In this document: piece after piece, positions 42,831 through 51,618 of the stretch
Layout: each line of letters starts with the position of its first letter
Numbering within the stretch: position 1 is the stretch's first letter
Assembly (NCBI GenBank): GCA_018380115.1
Contig: JAGZUF010000004.1
Location: forward strand, 62,001 to 126,000
DNA length: 64,000 nucleotides
Direction: 5' to 3'
Origin: Oscillospiraceae bacterium
GTDB lineage: Bacteria > Bacillota > Clostridia > Oscillospirales > Ruminococcaceae
The notes under the pieces: generated by a model
What the model was told of the DNA's origin: nothing
The model's database searches: none
What the model saw: the letters and a program-made list of their open reading frames with translations, nothing else
Made by a program: the position numbers and the translations under genes

Positions 42831-43934
42831 ATGACAAAGATAACGATTTTTTCCGGTTTTTTGGGCGCGGGCAAAACTACGCTCATCAAAAAGCTCATTG
42901 CCGACGGCTATGCCGGTGAGAAGCTGGTGCTGATTGAAAATGAATTCGGCGAGATCGGCATTGACGGCGGCTTTTTGAAAGAGGCCGGCATCCAGATTAC
43001 AGAGATGAATTCCGGCTGCATCTGCTGCAGCCTGGTGGGCGATTTCGGCAGGGCTCTGCAGAAGGTGCTGGACGAATATTCGCCGGACCGCATCCTCATC
43101 GAGCCATCAGGCGTGGGCAAGCTTTCGGATGTGATTGCCGCTGTGCAGGCCCTGCATGCAGACGCAGAGCTGGCCGGCTTTGTCACCGTGGCCGACGCAG
43201 GCAAGGTGAAGCTGTATATGAAGAACTTCGGCGAATTTTACAACAACCAAATTGAGCACGCCAGCGCCATTATCCTCAGCCGCACCCAGAACATCAGCGA
43301 AGAAAAGCTGGCCGCCGCCGTGGCGCTGCTGCGCGAAAAGAACGCCCAGGCACCCATTGTCACCACACCGTGGGACGAGCTCTCCGGCGCGCAGCTTCTG
43401 GACGCGATGGAGCGCCGCGGCACCCTGATGGCACAGCTGGCCGAGGAGGTGGCTCATGAGCACGCCCACGGGCACAACCACAGTGAGGGTTGCACCTGCG
43501 AGGCATGCAGGCACGGGCACGAGGCACATCAGGAAGAAGAGCACGGCCAGCATCACGGGCACGGGCATGAACATGAGCATGAGCACGACCACGGACACCA
43601 CCACGAGCACGGCGATGCCTGCGGCTGCGGGCACCATCATGGCCATGAGGGCCACCATCACGCGGACGACGTGTTCCAAAGCTTCGGCGGCGAGACGCCG
43701 CGCGTGTATACTGAGGCCGAGCTGAACGGCGCCTTTGCCGCGCTGGATTCCGGCGAATACGGCGCTGTGCTGCGCGCCAAGGGCATCGTGGCCGGGCCGC
43801 AGGGCTGGCTGCATTTCGACTATGTGCCGGGCGAGGGCAGCGTGCGCGCCGGTGCGCCGGATTACACCGGCCGCATCTGCGTTATCGGCGCCGGCCTTGC
43901 AGACGAGGCCCTGCGCGGCCTGTTCCATTTGTAA
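42831..43934 (+). CDS. CobW/G3E GTPase with histidine-rich metal-binding segment
   Basis: 367 residues. N-terminal G3E GTPase: Walker A GFLGAGKTTLIKK, metal-binding CxCC motif GCICCSL (residue about 64), EPSGVG, and a SRTQN segment in place of NKxD. Residues about 205-275 are dense in His, Glu and Asp (HGHEHEHEHDHGHHHEHG) with several Cys, a likely zinc or nickel reservoir. A CobW C-terminal domain ends the protein. It is expected to be a metallochaperone or metal-insertion GTPase of the cytoplasm. The next gene is a second CobW-like GTPase, 14 bases away. Confidence 0.92.
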   Translation: MTKITIFSGFLGAGKTTLIKKLIADGYAGEKLVLIENEFGEIGIDGGFLKEAGIQITEMNSGCICCSLVGDFGRALQKVLDEYSPDRILIEPSGVGKLSDVIAAVQALHADAELAGFVTVADAGKVKLYMKNFGEFYNNQIEHASAIILSRTQNISEEKLAAAVALLREKNAQAPIVTTPWDELSGAQLLDAMERRGTLMAQLAEEVAHEHAHGHNHSEGCTCEACRHGHEAHQEEEHGQHHGHGHEHEHEHDHGHHHEHGDACGCGHHHGHEGHHHADDVFQSFGGETPRVYTEAELNGAFAALDSGEYGAVLRAKGIVAGPQGWLHFDYVPGEGSVRAGAPDYTGRICVIGAGLADEALRGLFHL

Positions 43935-43948
43935 AAGGAGGGCGGCAA

Positions 43949-44890
43949 ATGGCTGTTCCGCTTTATGTGTTCCTCGGCTTTCTGGAGGCCGGAAAAACCA
44001 GCTTTATTCAGGAGACGCTGGAAGACCCGGACTTCAACACCGGGGAAAAAACGCTTCTTGTGCTGTGCGAGGACGGCGAGACAGAGTACGAGCCGGAGAA
44101 ATTCGCAGGCGGCAATGTGGCCGTGCTGCCCGTAGAGGGGCAGCAGGCCCTGACGCGGGAGCTTTTTGAAGAATACACGAAAAAGCACCGCGTGGACAGG
44201 GTGCTGGTGGAGTACAACGGCATGTGGCCCGTGCAGGCGCTGTATGACGCGCTGCCCAAAGGGTGGGAGATATTCCAGATGATGACCGTGGCCGATTCCT
44301 CCACCTTCCCCGCCTACCTTGCCAACATGCGCCAGCTTGCCGTGGAAAAGGTGCAGGAGCCGGACGTGGTTATTTTCAACCGCGTGACGGACGCCACCGA
44401 CAAGGCCACCCTGCACCGCGCCGTGCGCATGGTGAACCGCCGCGCGCAGATTCTGTTCGAGACGGTGAACGGCGAGGTAGAGCCGGACACCATTGTGGAC
44501 GAGCTGCCCTTTGATATGGATGCAGACGTGGTGGAGATAGGCGATGAGGATTACGGCCTGTTTTATATCGACATCTTCGACAATGTAAAAAAATATCTGG
44601 GCAAGACCATCCGCTTCAAGGCCTATGTGTGCCAGACAAAGCGCGTGCCGGAGGGCTGCTTTGTGGCCGGGCGCTTCGGCATGACGTGCTGCGCAGAGGA
44701 TATCTCGTTCATCGGGCTTATCTGCGAGGCGGAAAACGCCGGGCAGCTCAAGCACCGCACCTGGGTGACGGTGACGGCCAGGGTGACTGTGAAAAAGCAT
44801 GCCATCTATCAGGGGCCAGGGCCCTGGCTGCAGGCGGAAAGCGTGACGCCCGCCCAGCCGCCGGAGGATGAACTGGTCTATTTCGTATAG
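43949..44890 (+). CDS. CobW-like GTPase with C-terminal YcgQ/TIGR03943-like domain
   Basis: 313 residues. The N-terminal half is a G3E-type GTPase with Walker A GFLEAGKTSFIQ (Glu in place of Gly), VLVEYNGMWP and FNRVTD; the CxCC metal motif is absent. Residues about 195-313 (FDNVKKYLGKTIRFKAYVC, VAGRFGMTCCAEDISFIGLICE, WVTVTARV) look like the soluble C-terminal domain of YcgQ/TIGR03943 proteins, which partner YcgR permeases near zinc-regulated GTPases. Here that domain is joined to a GTPase. Metal delivery at the membrane is plausible; this is inference. Confidence 0.8.
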   Translation: MAVPLYVFLGFLEAGKTSFIQETLEDPDFNTGEKTLLVLCEDGETEYEPEKFAGGNVAVLPVEGQQALTRELFEEYTKKHRVDRVLVEYNGMWPVQALYDALPKGWEIFQMMTVADSSTFPAYLANMRQLAVEKVQEPDVVIFNRVTDATDKATLHRAVRMVNRRAQILFETVNGEVEPDTIVDELPFDMDADVVEIGDEDYGLFYIDIFDNVKKYLGKTIRFKAYVCQTKRVPEGCFVAGRFGMTCCAEDISFIGLICEAENAGQLKHRTWVTVTARVTVKKHAIYQGPGPWLQAESVTPAQPPEDELVYFV

Positions 44891-44949
44891 CCCCCAAAAG
44901 CCGCGGTGCGGCCATGCGCCGCGGCATCTTTGCAAAGGAGGGGAATGAC

Positions 44950-45609
44950 ATGGCATCCTGGATGGTGCATCTTCGCGTGGCGCAGGCCCTCAGCGCGCCG
45001 TTCACCGGCACACCGCAGGAGGCCACGGCCTATTATGTGGGCTCTGTCGGGCCGGACTGCGGCGCCTATATTGCAGAAAATGTGTTCGACCCGCCCACGC
45101 AGGTGACGCACTGGGCGCCGGACGGGTACAAGCGCAACTGCGATGCGGCCGCCTTCCGCGCCGCCTATCTGGACGGAAAGACGCACGCCCCAAAGGCGCG
45201 TGCCTTTTACGCGGCCTATTACATCCATCTGCTGACAGACCGCGCATGGGTGCGCGACATCGTAGAGCCTGTGCGCGCGGCGTCGGGCACCGCCTTCGGC
45301 ACGCCGGAGGATATTGCCCTGACGCTGGAGCAGAAAAAAGACTGGTACGGGCTGGATATGCAGTTTCTTGCGGAAAACCCTGCCTTCGAGCCCCTGCAGG
45401 TGCTGGCGGGCGCCGGGGGCTTTCTGAACGAATACCTGCCCTATTACGGGCCGCACGCGCTGGCGGCGCAAATGAAGAACATCGTGGAATATTACCGCAT
45501 GGGCACCACCCCGCAGGGGCGCGTATACCGCTGGCTCACAAAGCAGGGCATGGACGCGTTCATCTGCCGGAATGCCCGCGAAATACGCCCGCTTTTGCAC
45601 GGGCTTTGA
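44950..45609 (+). CDS. Zinc-dependent phospholipase C-like protein
   Basis: 219 residues. The spacing of WMVHLRVAQAL, YVGSVGPDCG, THW near residue 55 and FYAAYYIHLLTDRAW near residue 90 fits the helical Zn_dep_PLPC family (PF00882), in which His and Asp residues hold zinc. There is no signal peptide, so it is probably cytoplasmic and may act on a phosphoester other than phospholipid. The ATG at 44950 is preceded by aaggagggg. It lies 59 bases after the CobW fusion gene and could be a client of the metal GTPases. Confidence 0.75.
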   Translation: MASWMVHLRVAQALSAPFTGTPQEATAYYVGSVGPDCGAYIAENVFDPPTQVTHWAPDGYKRNCDAAAFRAAYLDGKTHAPKARAFYAAYYIHLLTDRAWVRDIVEPVRAASGTAFGTPEDIALTLEQKKDWYGLDMQFLAENPAFEPLQVLAGAGGFLNEYLPYYGPHALAAQMKNIVEYYRMGTTPQGRVYRWLTKQGMDAFICRNAREIRPLLHGL

Positions 45610-45625
45610 ACCGTTCCGGGCACAC

Positions 45626-45657
45626 AAAGGGGCGCGAAAAATATTTCGCGCCCCTTA
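45626..45657. terminator. Terminator after the phospholipase-like gene
   Basis: aaaggggcgcgaaa pairs with tttcgcgcccctt around a short loop; it ends the CobW-CobW-PLC unit. Confidence 0.8.
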
Positions 45658-45755
45658 TAAATTCCTGATAAATAGCCGGTACACTTCTTTTCACAGGGCA
45701 CACAGCCGCCTTTTGCGCGCACAGTGCCCCCATGGAAAAAAAGGAGTGTTTTATC

Positions 45756-46631
45756 ATGCAAACCGCAACGCTTTCCCCTGCCGGGGCCCGGCAGGGCATC
45801 ACACAGAACGGGCTGAAGCTGCTGGCCCTCAGCCTGATGCTGCTGGACCATATCCATTACTTTTTCGGCTTCACCGGCGCCATCCCCCTGCTCTTCACCT
45901 GGCTGGGGCGCCTTTCGGCGCCGCTGTTTCTGTTCTGCCTTGTGGAGGGCTGGGCCCATACCCACAGCAAAAAGCGCTACTTTTTGCGCATCTGGCTGCT
46001 GGGTGCGGCCATGGGGGCCGTGCAGTACGCCTGCATTTTGCTGCCCGGCCTTCAGCGGGCGGATGGCTTTTTCCCCCAGAACGCCATGCTCTCTACCTTC
46101 ACCCTCATTCTGGTGATGCTGTGGGGCGTAGATTTTGTGCGCAGCCGCAAATTTCTGCGCGGCCTCCTGCTGCTGGCCGCTCCCATTGCCTGGCCCTATT
46201 TTGCCATATATCTGCTGGCGCCGCTGCTGGGAAAGCATCAGGGCATTCTGGGGCTGCTGTTTTACACCGTTCTGCCCTCTACCAGCGTCATTCTGGACGG
46301 CAGCCTGTATTTCATACTGGGCGGCGTGCTGCTGTATGCCCTGCGCGGCCGCCGCGGCGTGCAGGCCGGGGCGTGGTTCGGCTGGACGCTTCTCACCGAG
46401 GGAGGCACCGTGCTGCTCGGCATCCATCTGACGGGCCTGCCCCTCTCGGCGCTGTTCACCATGGGGTATGAGTGGATGAGCGCCTTTGCAGCCCTTCTGT
46501 TCCTTGCGTACAACGGCGCGCGCGGGGGCGGCGGCCGCCTGCTTGGGCGTTTTTTCTATGTGTTTTACCCCGCGCACATATATGTGCTGTACGCCCTTTC
46601 GTGCGCGCTGTACCCCATTTTGATGCGATAA
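45756..46631 (+). CDS. TraX-family membrane protein
   Basis: 291 residues with about eight membrane helices. The start QNGLKLLALSLMLLDHI(H) and RLSAPLFLFCLVEGWAHT segments are the TraX hallmark. E. coli TraX acetylates F pilin; chromosomal relatives in Firmicutes are thought to be membrane acyltransferases of unknown target. The ATG at 45756 lies nine bases after AAGGAG; an upstream in-frame ATG at 45732 precedes that site. It sits 13 bases before a two-component system and may be part of the same operon. Confidence 0.85.
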   Translation: MQTATLSPAGARQGITQNGLKLLALSLMLLDHIHYFFGFTGAIPLLFTWLGRLSAPLFLFCLVEGWAHTHSKKRYFLRIWLLGAAMGAVQYACILLPGLQRADGFFPQNAMLSTFTLILVMLWGVDFVRSRKFLRGLLLLAAPIAWPYFAIYLLAPLLGKHQGILGLLFYTVLPSTSVILDGSLYFILGGVLLYALRGRRGVQAGAWFGWTLLTEGGTVLLGIHLTGLPLSALFTMGYEWMSAFAALLFLAYNGARGGGGRLLGRFFYVFYPAHIYVLYALSCALYPILMR

Positions 46632-46644
46632 GAGGTGAGACAGG

Positions 46645-47310
46645 ATGGCCAACATCCTTGCCGTAGACGACGACGAAGACGTGCGCGCGCTTTTGCAGGC
46701 AGCGCTGGGGCGCGACGGGCACACGGTGAAAACGCTTGCCTGCGGGGCCGCCGTAACACCCGAGGCGTGCCGCTGGGCGGACTGCATCCTGCTGGACGTG
46801 ATGATGCCCGGCGAGGATGGCTTTGCCACCTGCGCGCGCATCCGCGCCCTTGCGGCCTGCCCCATCCTGTTTCTCACTGCAAAAACACAGGAGGCGGACG
46901 TGCTCACCGGGCTGGGCCTGGGCGGGGACGATTACCTCTCCAAGCCCTTCCGCATTGCAGAGCTGCGCGCCCGCGTGGCCGCGCACCTGCGGCGCGAAAC
47001 GCGCGCGCCCGCCGCGTATGTGCGCCGGGGCGGCATCTCGTTCGATATGCCCGGCAAGGCGGCTTTCTGTGCAGATACGCCCGTGAAATTCACAAAAAGC
47101 GAATATGCCATATGCGAATTTCTTGCCCTGCACGCGGGGCAGACGTTTTCCAGAGAACAAATCTATGAGGCCGTGTTCGGCTTTGACGGCACGGCGGACG
47201 ATTCCGCCGTGGCCGAGCATGTGAAGAATATCCGCGCAAAACTGAAGGCCTTCGGCCTTTCGCCCATCGAGACAGTGTGGGGGGTAGGGTACAAATGGAA
47301 AAGCGAATAA
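46645..47310 (+). CDS. OmpR/PhoB-type response regulator
   Basis: 221 residues. Receiver domain with VDDDED acidic pocket, phospho-acceptor Asp in CILLDVMMPGEDG (residue about 52), FLTAKT and the conserved Lys in DDYLSKPF. C-terminal winged HTH (VKFTKSEYAICEFLAL, VAEHVKNIRAKL, VWGVGYKW). It overlaps the kinase gene by 16 bases. The overall layout resembles VanR/BceR-type systems for envelope stress, but no target promoter is evident. Confidence 0.95.
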   Translation: MANILAVDDDEDVRALLQAALGRDGHTVKTLACGAAVTPEACRWADCILLDVMMPGEDGFATCARIRALAACPILFLTAKTQEADVLTGLGLGGDDYLSKPFRIAELRARVAAHLRRETRAPAAYVRRGGISFDMPGKAAFCADTPVKFTKSEYAICEFLALHAGQTFSREQIYEAVFGFDGTADDSAVAEHVKNIRAKLKAFGLSPIETVWGVGYKWKSE

Positions 47311-48686
47311 GGGGGCTTTCCCTCGCAGGGCTTCTGTGGCGCTACCTGCTGGCGGCGGGCCTTATGTGCCTTGCAGTGTGCCTTGCGGCGCTGTTCAGCT
47401 TTCAGCTTCTTCTCAACTGCGGGTTTATTCTGCCAGCCTCGGCGGGCAGCGAGGCGGCGGCGCAGGGCGCCGCCATGGCTGCCGGGCACACGGCGGCCAG
47501 CTTTCCCGACGGCAGGCTGCCGGGCCTGTGCCGCTGGGCCGTATTCTCTTCGCCGCAGGCGGACGCGGAAGTGCTGCGCACCAACATGGACGGCTGGCAC
47601 CTGGAAAAAGCCCTGAACGCCTGGCGCGGCGGAAGCGGCAACTGGGGCTACACGCAGTACCACACCGCCGTGCCGCTGGCGGACGGCGCCGTGGCCTACT
47701 TTCAGTACGACTACGCCGTGCCCTACGCAAACCCGGCCCTGCGCGGCAAGCTGCCGGATTTTCAAACCATATTCCTAGCAGCCGCCGCACTGGCATGCCT
47801 TGGCAGCGTGGTGTGGCTCACACACGGCGTGACAAAACGCCTGCGGGCGGACGCGCAGCTTCTGGCCGAGGCGGGCGGCGCCATTGCCGCCGGCACGCTG
47901 GAAAGTTGGCCGAAGGGCAGGCCCCGCGTGCGGGAATTTGCCGCCGCCCTGGCCACCATGGACAGCCTGCGGCAGGAGCTGGCGGCCTCGCTGAACAGCC
48001 AGTGGCATGCGGAGGCCCTGCGCCGCAGGCAGCTTGCCGCCCTGGCGCACGATTTGAAAACGCCCCTCACCGTCATCAGCGGCAACGCCGAGCTTTTGTG
48101 CGAGGACGGTCTGCCTGCCCCGCAGCAGGCGCTGGCACAGGGCATTGTGCGCAACGCCGGGCGCGCACAGCAGTATGTAGATTCGCTGCGCGCCGTGGCC
48201 GCGCTGGCCGCGCAGAAGGAGGAAAGGGCCGAAACCCCGGCCGCCCCTCTGTTTGCGGCCCTGTGCAGGGACGCGCAGGCCCTGTGTGCAAAGGCCGGGC
48301 TGCGCTTTCAGCAGGATGTGCCGCAGGGCGGCCCGGCAGCGTTTGCCTGCGCCCGGGAGCTTTTGTGCCGCGCTGTGCTGAACCTTGTGGAAAACGCCGT
48401 TGCCGTCTCGCCCAAAAACGGCCTTGTGCGCCTTTCCATCCGGCAGGACGGCGGCCAGCTGTGCTTTTGTGTGCTGGATGAGGGCCCTGGCTTTTCACCC
48501 GAAGCCCTGCGCCTGGGGGCGCAGCCCTTCTATTCCGGCGATGCCGCGCGCAGCCCCGCCGCAGGGCATATGGGCCTGGGCCTTGCCATTGCCGACGAGG
48601 CCGCCCGGCTGCACGGCGGTAGGCTGGTGCTTTCAAACCGCCCGCAGGGCGGCGCCTGCGCTGAATTGTTCCTGCCGCTTGCCTGA
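47295..48686 (+). CDS. Sensor histidine kinase
   Basis: 463 residues. Helix 1 near residues 10-35, an extracellular domain of about 120 residues, helix 2 near residue 155, a HAMP-like linker, the HisKA box LAALAHDLKTPLTVI (phospho-His about residue 255), N-box LVENAVAV, G1 DEGPGF, and G2 GLGLAIAD. It phosphorylates the response regulator encoded just upstream. The ATG at 47295 is chosen; an earlier in-frame start lacks support. The signal is unknown. Confidence 0.93.
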   Translation: MEKRIRGLSLAGLLWRYLLAAGLMCLAVCLAALFSFQLLLNCGFILPASAGSEAAAQGAAMAAGHTAASFPDGRLPGLCRWAVFSSPQADAEVLRTNMDGWHLEKALNAWRGGSGNWGYTQYHTAVPLADGAVAYFQYDYAVPYANPALRGKLPDFQTIFLAAAALACLGSVVWLTHGVTKRLRADAQLLAEAGGAIAAGTLESWPKGRPRVREFAAALATMDSLRQELAASLNSQWHAEALRRRQLAALAHDLKTPLTVISGNAELLCEDGLPAPQQALAQGIVRNAGRAQQYVDSLRAVAALAAQKEERAETPAAPLFAALCRDAQALCAKAGLRFQQDVPQGGPAAFACARELLCRAVLNLVENAVAVSPKNGLVRLSIRQDGGQLCFCVLDEGPGFSPEALRLGAQPFYSGDAARSPAAGHMGLGLAIADEAARLHGGRLVLSNRPQGGACAELFLPLA

Positions 48687-49071
48687 GCGCCGGGCCCATG
48701 CATAGCGAGCGCCGGCTGTTTTGGCTGGGGCCGGGCCGAAGGGCATTCCTGCCAGAGAAGAACATTCCCGCACCGCAACACTCTTTTTAGCAGCCAATGC
48801 GCACACATAAAAGGCGCCGGGGCATTTCGCCCGTGACAGGGCCGGAAGCCGCCCCGGCCAAAGAGAGGCTTCCGGCACAGCGGCTGTCTATTTCCTTTTG
48901 CGGCCGCAGAGGGCGCCGCGGCTTTGTGCGGCAAAATACCCGCGCGCAGCAGGCAAACAGCCCCCTGCCAGAGGCAGGCGGCAAGCCTTTCTTTGCCGCC
49001 GCACACACAAACTCCGCCGTTCAGCGGCGCATGTGCTTTTGCCCCCGCGGGCCCGGATGCAAAAAGCGGAA
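48687..49071. other. Intergenic stretch, no gene recognised
   Basis: About 385 bases past the kinase gene. It holds a 10-bp-stem hairpin without a T-run (gccggaagcc at 48841-48850 pairing with 48867-48876). A weak likeness to the dispersed repeat (cgaagggcat near 48738) is too short to call. No credible start codon with a ribosome binding site. Confidence 0.5.
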
Positions 49072-49110
49072 AAGCCCCCATGGCAAGCCTGACGGCTGCC
49101 ATGGGGGCTT
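49072..49110. terminator. Terminator hairpin downstream of nanE
   Basis: AAGCCCCCATGGCA pairs with TGCCATGGGGGCTT. On the minus strand it follows nanE by about 80 bases; the T-run is short on both strands. Confidence 0.65.
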
Positions 49111-49193
49111 GACTGTATATTGTGCCGAAACAGCAGGGCAAAGCGTCCATTTCCCTGCCCGGCCCCAGGGAGATGCCCCTGGTCTTTTCTTTT

Positions 49194-49931
49194 TCACCCG
49201 TTTTCCGACGGCTGCGCTTTGGCGCGCCAGCGGTGCTGGCAGGCCACAAAGCGCTCGGTGATGAGGTGCGGCCGCGTGACGGCAGAGCCTATCGTCACCA
49301 TATCGGCCCCGGCATCCAGCACGGCCTCCAGGTCGGCCAGCTCCCAAATATGTCCCTCGCCGTTCACCGGAAGATGCACAGCCTTTTTCAGCTCGCGTAT
49401 CAGCCGCACATCCGGTTTTTCGCCCTTTCTGTCCAGGCTGCTGCGGGTGTAGCCGCTGAGGGTGGTGGAGATGATGTCCACAAGGCCCGTCCCTGCCACA
49501 GCCACGCCCTCTTCCATGGTAGCCAGGTCTGCCATGACGGCAATGTGCGGCCACAGCCTGTGCACCTCGCCCAGCAGCTTCTTCAGCTCTGCAAGCCCGC
49601 GCTGGGGACGCAGGGTACAGTCAAGGCCAAGCACGTCGGCCCCGGCCTCCACCACTTCTTTTGCACGCTCCAGCGTAGGGGTGATGTAGATGGCGTCGAG
49701 AGGGTTCTGCCCTTCGGGAAAATCCTTGTAAATGCCCACGATAGGCTTATCGGTGACGGCGCGTATGGCCCGGATATCCTGAGGCCAGCACGCGCGCAGG
49801 CCCTCGGCCCCGCCCATCAGCACGCTCTGCGCCATTACGCGCATGTTCTGCGGGCCGTACAGAGGCGTATCCTCATAGGCCTGCACGCTGATGATGGTTT
49901 TGCCCATCAGCCTTTCTACCACCGGTTTCAT
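49194..49931 (-). CDS. nanE: N-acetylmannosamine-6-phosphate 2-epimerase
   Basis: 245 residues, a TIM barrel of the NanE family. Segments ISVQAYEDTPLYG, GAEGLRACWPQDIRAIRA, PIVGIYKDFP, YITPTLERAKEVVEAGADVLGLDCT, VMADLATMEEG, STTLSGYT, VNGEGHIWEL and MVTIGSAVTRPHLITERF follow NanE closely, including the catalytic Lys (GIYKD). It interconverts ManNAc-6-phosphate and GlcNAc-6-phosphate. It is the last gene of an ABC importer operon, 13 bases after the permease, and is the best clue to that importer's cargo. Confidence 0.95.
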   Translation of the reverse strand: MKPVVERLMGKTIISVQAYEDTPLYGPQNMRVMAQSVLMGGAEGLRACWPQDIRAIRAVTDKPIVGIYKDFPEGQNPLDAIYITPTLERAKEVVEAGADVLGLDCTLRPQRGLAELKKLLGEVHRLWPHIAVMADLATMEEGVAVAGTGLVDIISTTLSGYTRSSLDRKGEKPDVRLIRELKKAVHLPVNGEGHIWELADLEAVLDAGADMVTIGSAVTRPHLITERFVACQHRWRAKAQPSENG

Positions 49932-49944
49932 AAAGCACCTCCCG

Positions 49945-51600
49945 TCAAAGCGTCACGTCTTTCGACTTGGACACCTTCATGAAAATACACAAAGACACCA
50001 CCGTAGTCAAAGACAGAATGGTGGCCAGCGCCGCAGCGATGCCGTCGTTGCCGCGCGACACATACACATAAATAGCCAGCGTCAGCGTCTGCGTGCGCAC
50101 CGTATACAGGCAGATGGCCGTGGAGAGCTCGGTGATGATGGTCACCCAGCTGAGTATGGCGCCAGAGATGATACCGTTTGCCATCATGGGCACCGTGACG
50201 AGGAAAAACGTCTTTACCTTTGAGGCGCCAAGCGAGATAGCGGCCTCCTCTACCGTAATGGGTATCTGCTGCAGAGTTGCCACCGAGCTTCGTATTGTGT
50301 ACGGCAGGCGGCGTATCACAAGGGCTATCACCATGATAATCATGGTGCCCGTGAGGATAAGCGGCTTCTGGTTGAAGGCCATGATAAGCGCAATGCCCAC
50401 CACGCTGCCCGGAATGATGTAGGGCAGCATGCTCATAATGTCAATGACGTTGTTGGCCGTATTTCTGCGGCGCACCACCAGGTAGGCCACCAGCACCGCC
50501 AGCAGGATGATGACGGCCAGGGCGCTCAGGCCAATGACAAAGGTGTTTTTGATGGCGCTGCCCGCCACCTGAAAGGCCGAGCGGTAGCTTTCCAGCGAAT
50601 AGCCCGGCACAAACGCTTTACCGGAGGTTTTGCGGAAGGATTCATACAGGATGTAAAGCTGCGGCATGAACGCCACGCCCACTACGCCATAGGCAAAAAC
50701 GTGGATAAGCACGTTGAACGGCCCCTTCGCCTTTTTGCGCTCGATGGGGTGAAGCGCGCTCATGGTGAAGGAAAAACGGTTGGACGTATGCTTCTGCACA
50801 AGGAACACCACCGTGGTAATGAGAATGGCTATTACCGACGTGGCGCAGGCAAAGCCGTAGTCGCCGCCCGCCGTCTCAGAAAAGAAGGCATTGTATATTT
50901 CTACCGGGAAGGTACGGTAGCCCTGCCCAATCAGCAACGGCGTGCCGAAATCTGCAAAGGCGCGCATGAACACCAGCAGAGTAGCCGCCAGAATGGTGGG
51001 CATGCACAGCGGCAGAATCACCTTGAAAAAGCGCCTCACGCCCTTGCAGCCCATGTTTTCCGACGCCTCCAGCAGAGAGTTGTCGATGTTTTTCATGGCG
51101 CCTGAAACGTACAAAAACACCAGCGGGAAAAGCTGAAGCGAAAGCACCAGCAGAATGCCGTTGAACCCGTATATGCTGGGCAGCGTGACGCCCAGCAGAG
51201 ATTTGATGGTTTTGCGGATAAGCCCCGAGTTGCCCAAAAGCAATATCCACGAATAGGCGCCGATAAAAGGCGCCGACATGCTGCACAGAATAATGATAAT
51301 CTGCAGAAAGCCACGGCCCTTTATGTAATACATATTATACACATAGGCCAGGGGTACGCCGATGACCAGCGTGATGACGGTGGCCGCCACAGATACCTTG
51401 AACGAATTCCACAATGTGGAAAAGTAATAGCTTTTGCCGAAAAACTTCTGGAAATATTCCAGCGTGAAGGCACCCGTTTCCCCGTTGAACACCGACTGCC
51501 GCAGCAGGTTGAACATCGGGTAAATAAGGAACAGCAGGTAGCAGCCCAGAATGGCAAGGGTAACTGCCATCCATGGGTCCAGCCTTTTTGTTTTTTTCAT
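49945..51600 (-). CDS. Double-domain ABC permease (FbpB/AfuB type)
   Basis: 551 residues with about twelve membrane helices and two BPD_transp_1 halves. The two EAA loops read EASENMGCKGVRRFFKVILP (residue about 180) and EAAISLGASKVKTFFLVTVP (about 465). Fused permeases of this kind occur in FbpABC iron, AfuABC hexose-phosphate and aminoethylphosphonate importers. Together with the neighbouring ATPase and binding protein it forms a complete importer. Confidence 0.92.
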   Translation of the reverse strand: MKKTKRLDPWMAVTLAILGCYLLFLIYPMFNLLRQSVFNGETGAFTLEYFQKFFGKSYYFSTLWNSFKVSVAATVITLVIGVPLAYVYNMYYIKGRGFLQIIIILCSMSAPFIGAYSWILLLGNSGLIRKTIKSLLGVTLPSIYGFNGILLVLSLQLFPLVFLYVSGAMKNIDNSLLEASENMGCKGVRRFFKVILPLCMPTILAATLLVFMRAFADFGTPLLIGQGYRTFPVEIYNAFFSETAGGDYGFACATSVIAILITTVVFLVQKHTSNRFSFTMSALHPIERKKAKGPFNVLIHVFAYGVVGVAFMPQLYILYESFRKTSGKAFVPGYSLESYRSAFQVAGSAIKNTFVIGLSALAVIILLAVLVAYLVVRRRNTANNVIDIMSMLPYIIPGSVVGIALIMAFNQKPLILTGTMIIMVIALVIRRLPYTIRSSVATLQQIPITVEEAAISLGASKVKTFFLVTVPMMANGIISGAILSWVTIITELSTAICLYTVRTQTLTLAIYVYVSRGNDGIAAALATILSLTTVVSLCIFMKVSKSKDVTL

Positions 51601-51618
51601 AGCTTCGCCCCCTGTCTG

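Noticed and set aside
48730..48770. Fifth copy of the dispersed repeat
   Set aside because: Only about ten bases (cgaagggcat) agree; the surrounding blocks do not align.
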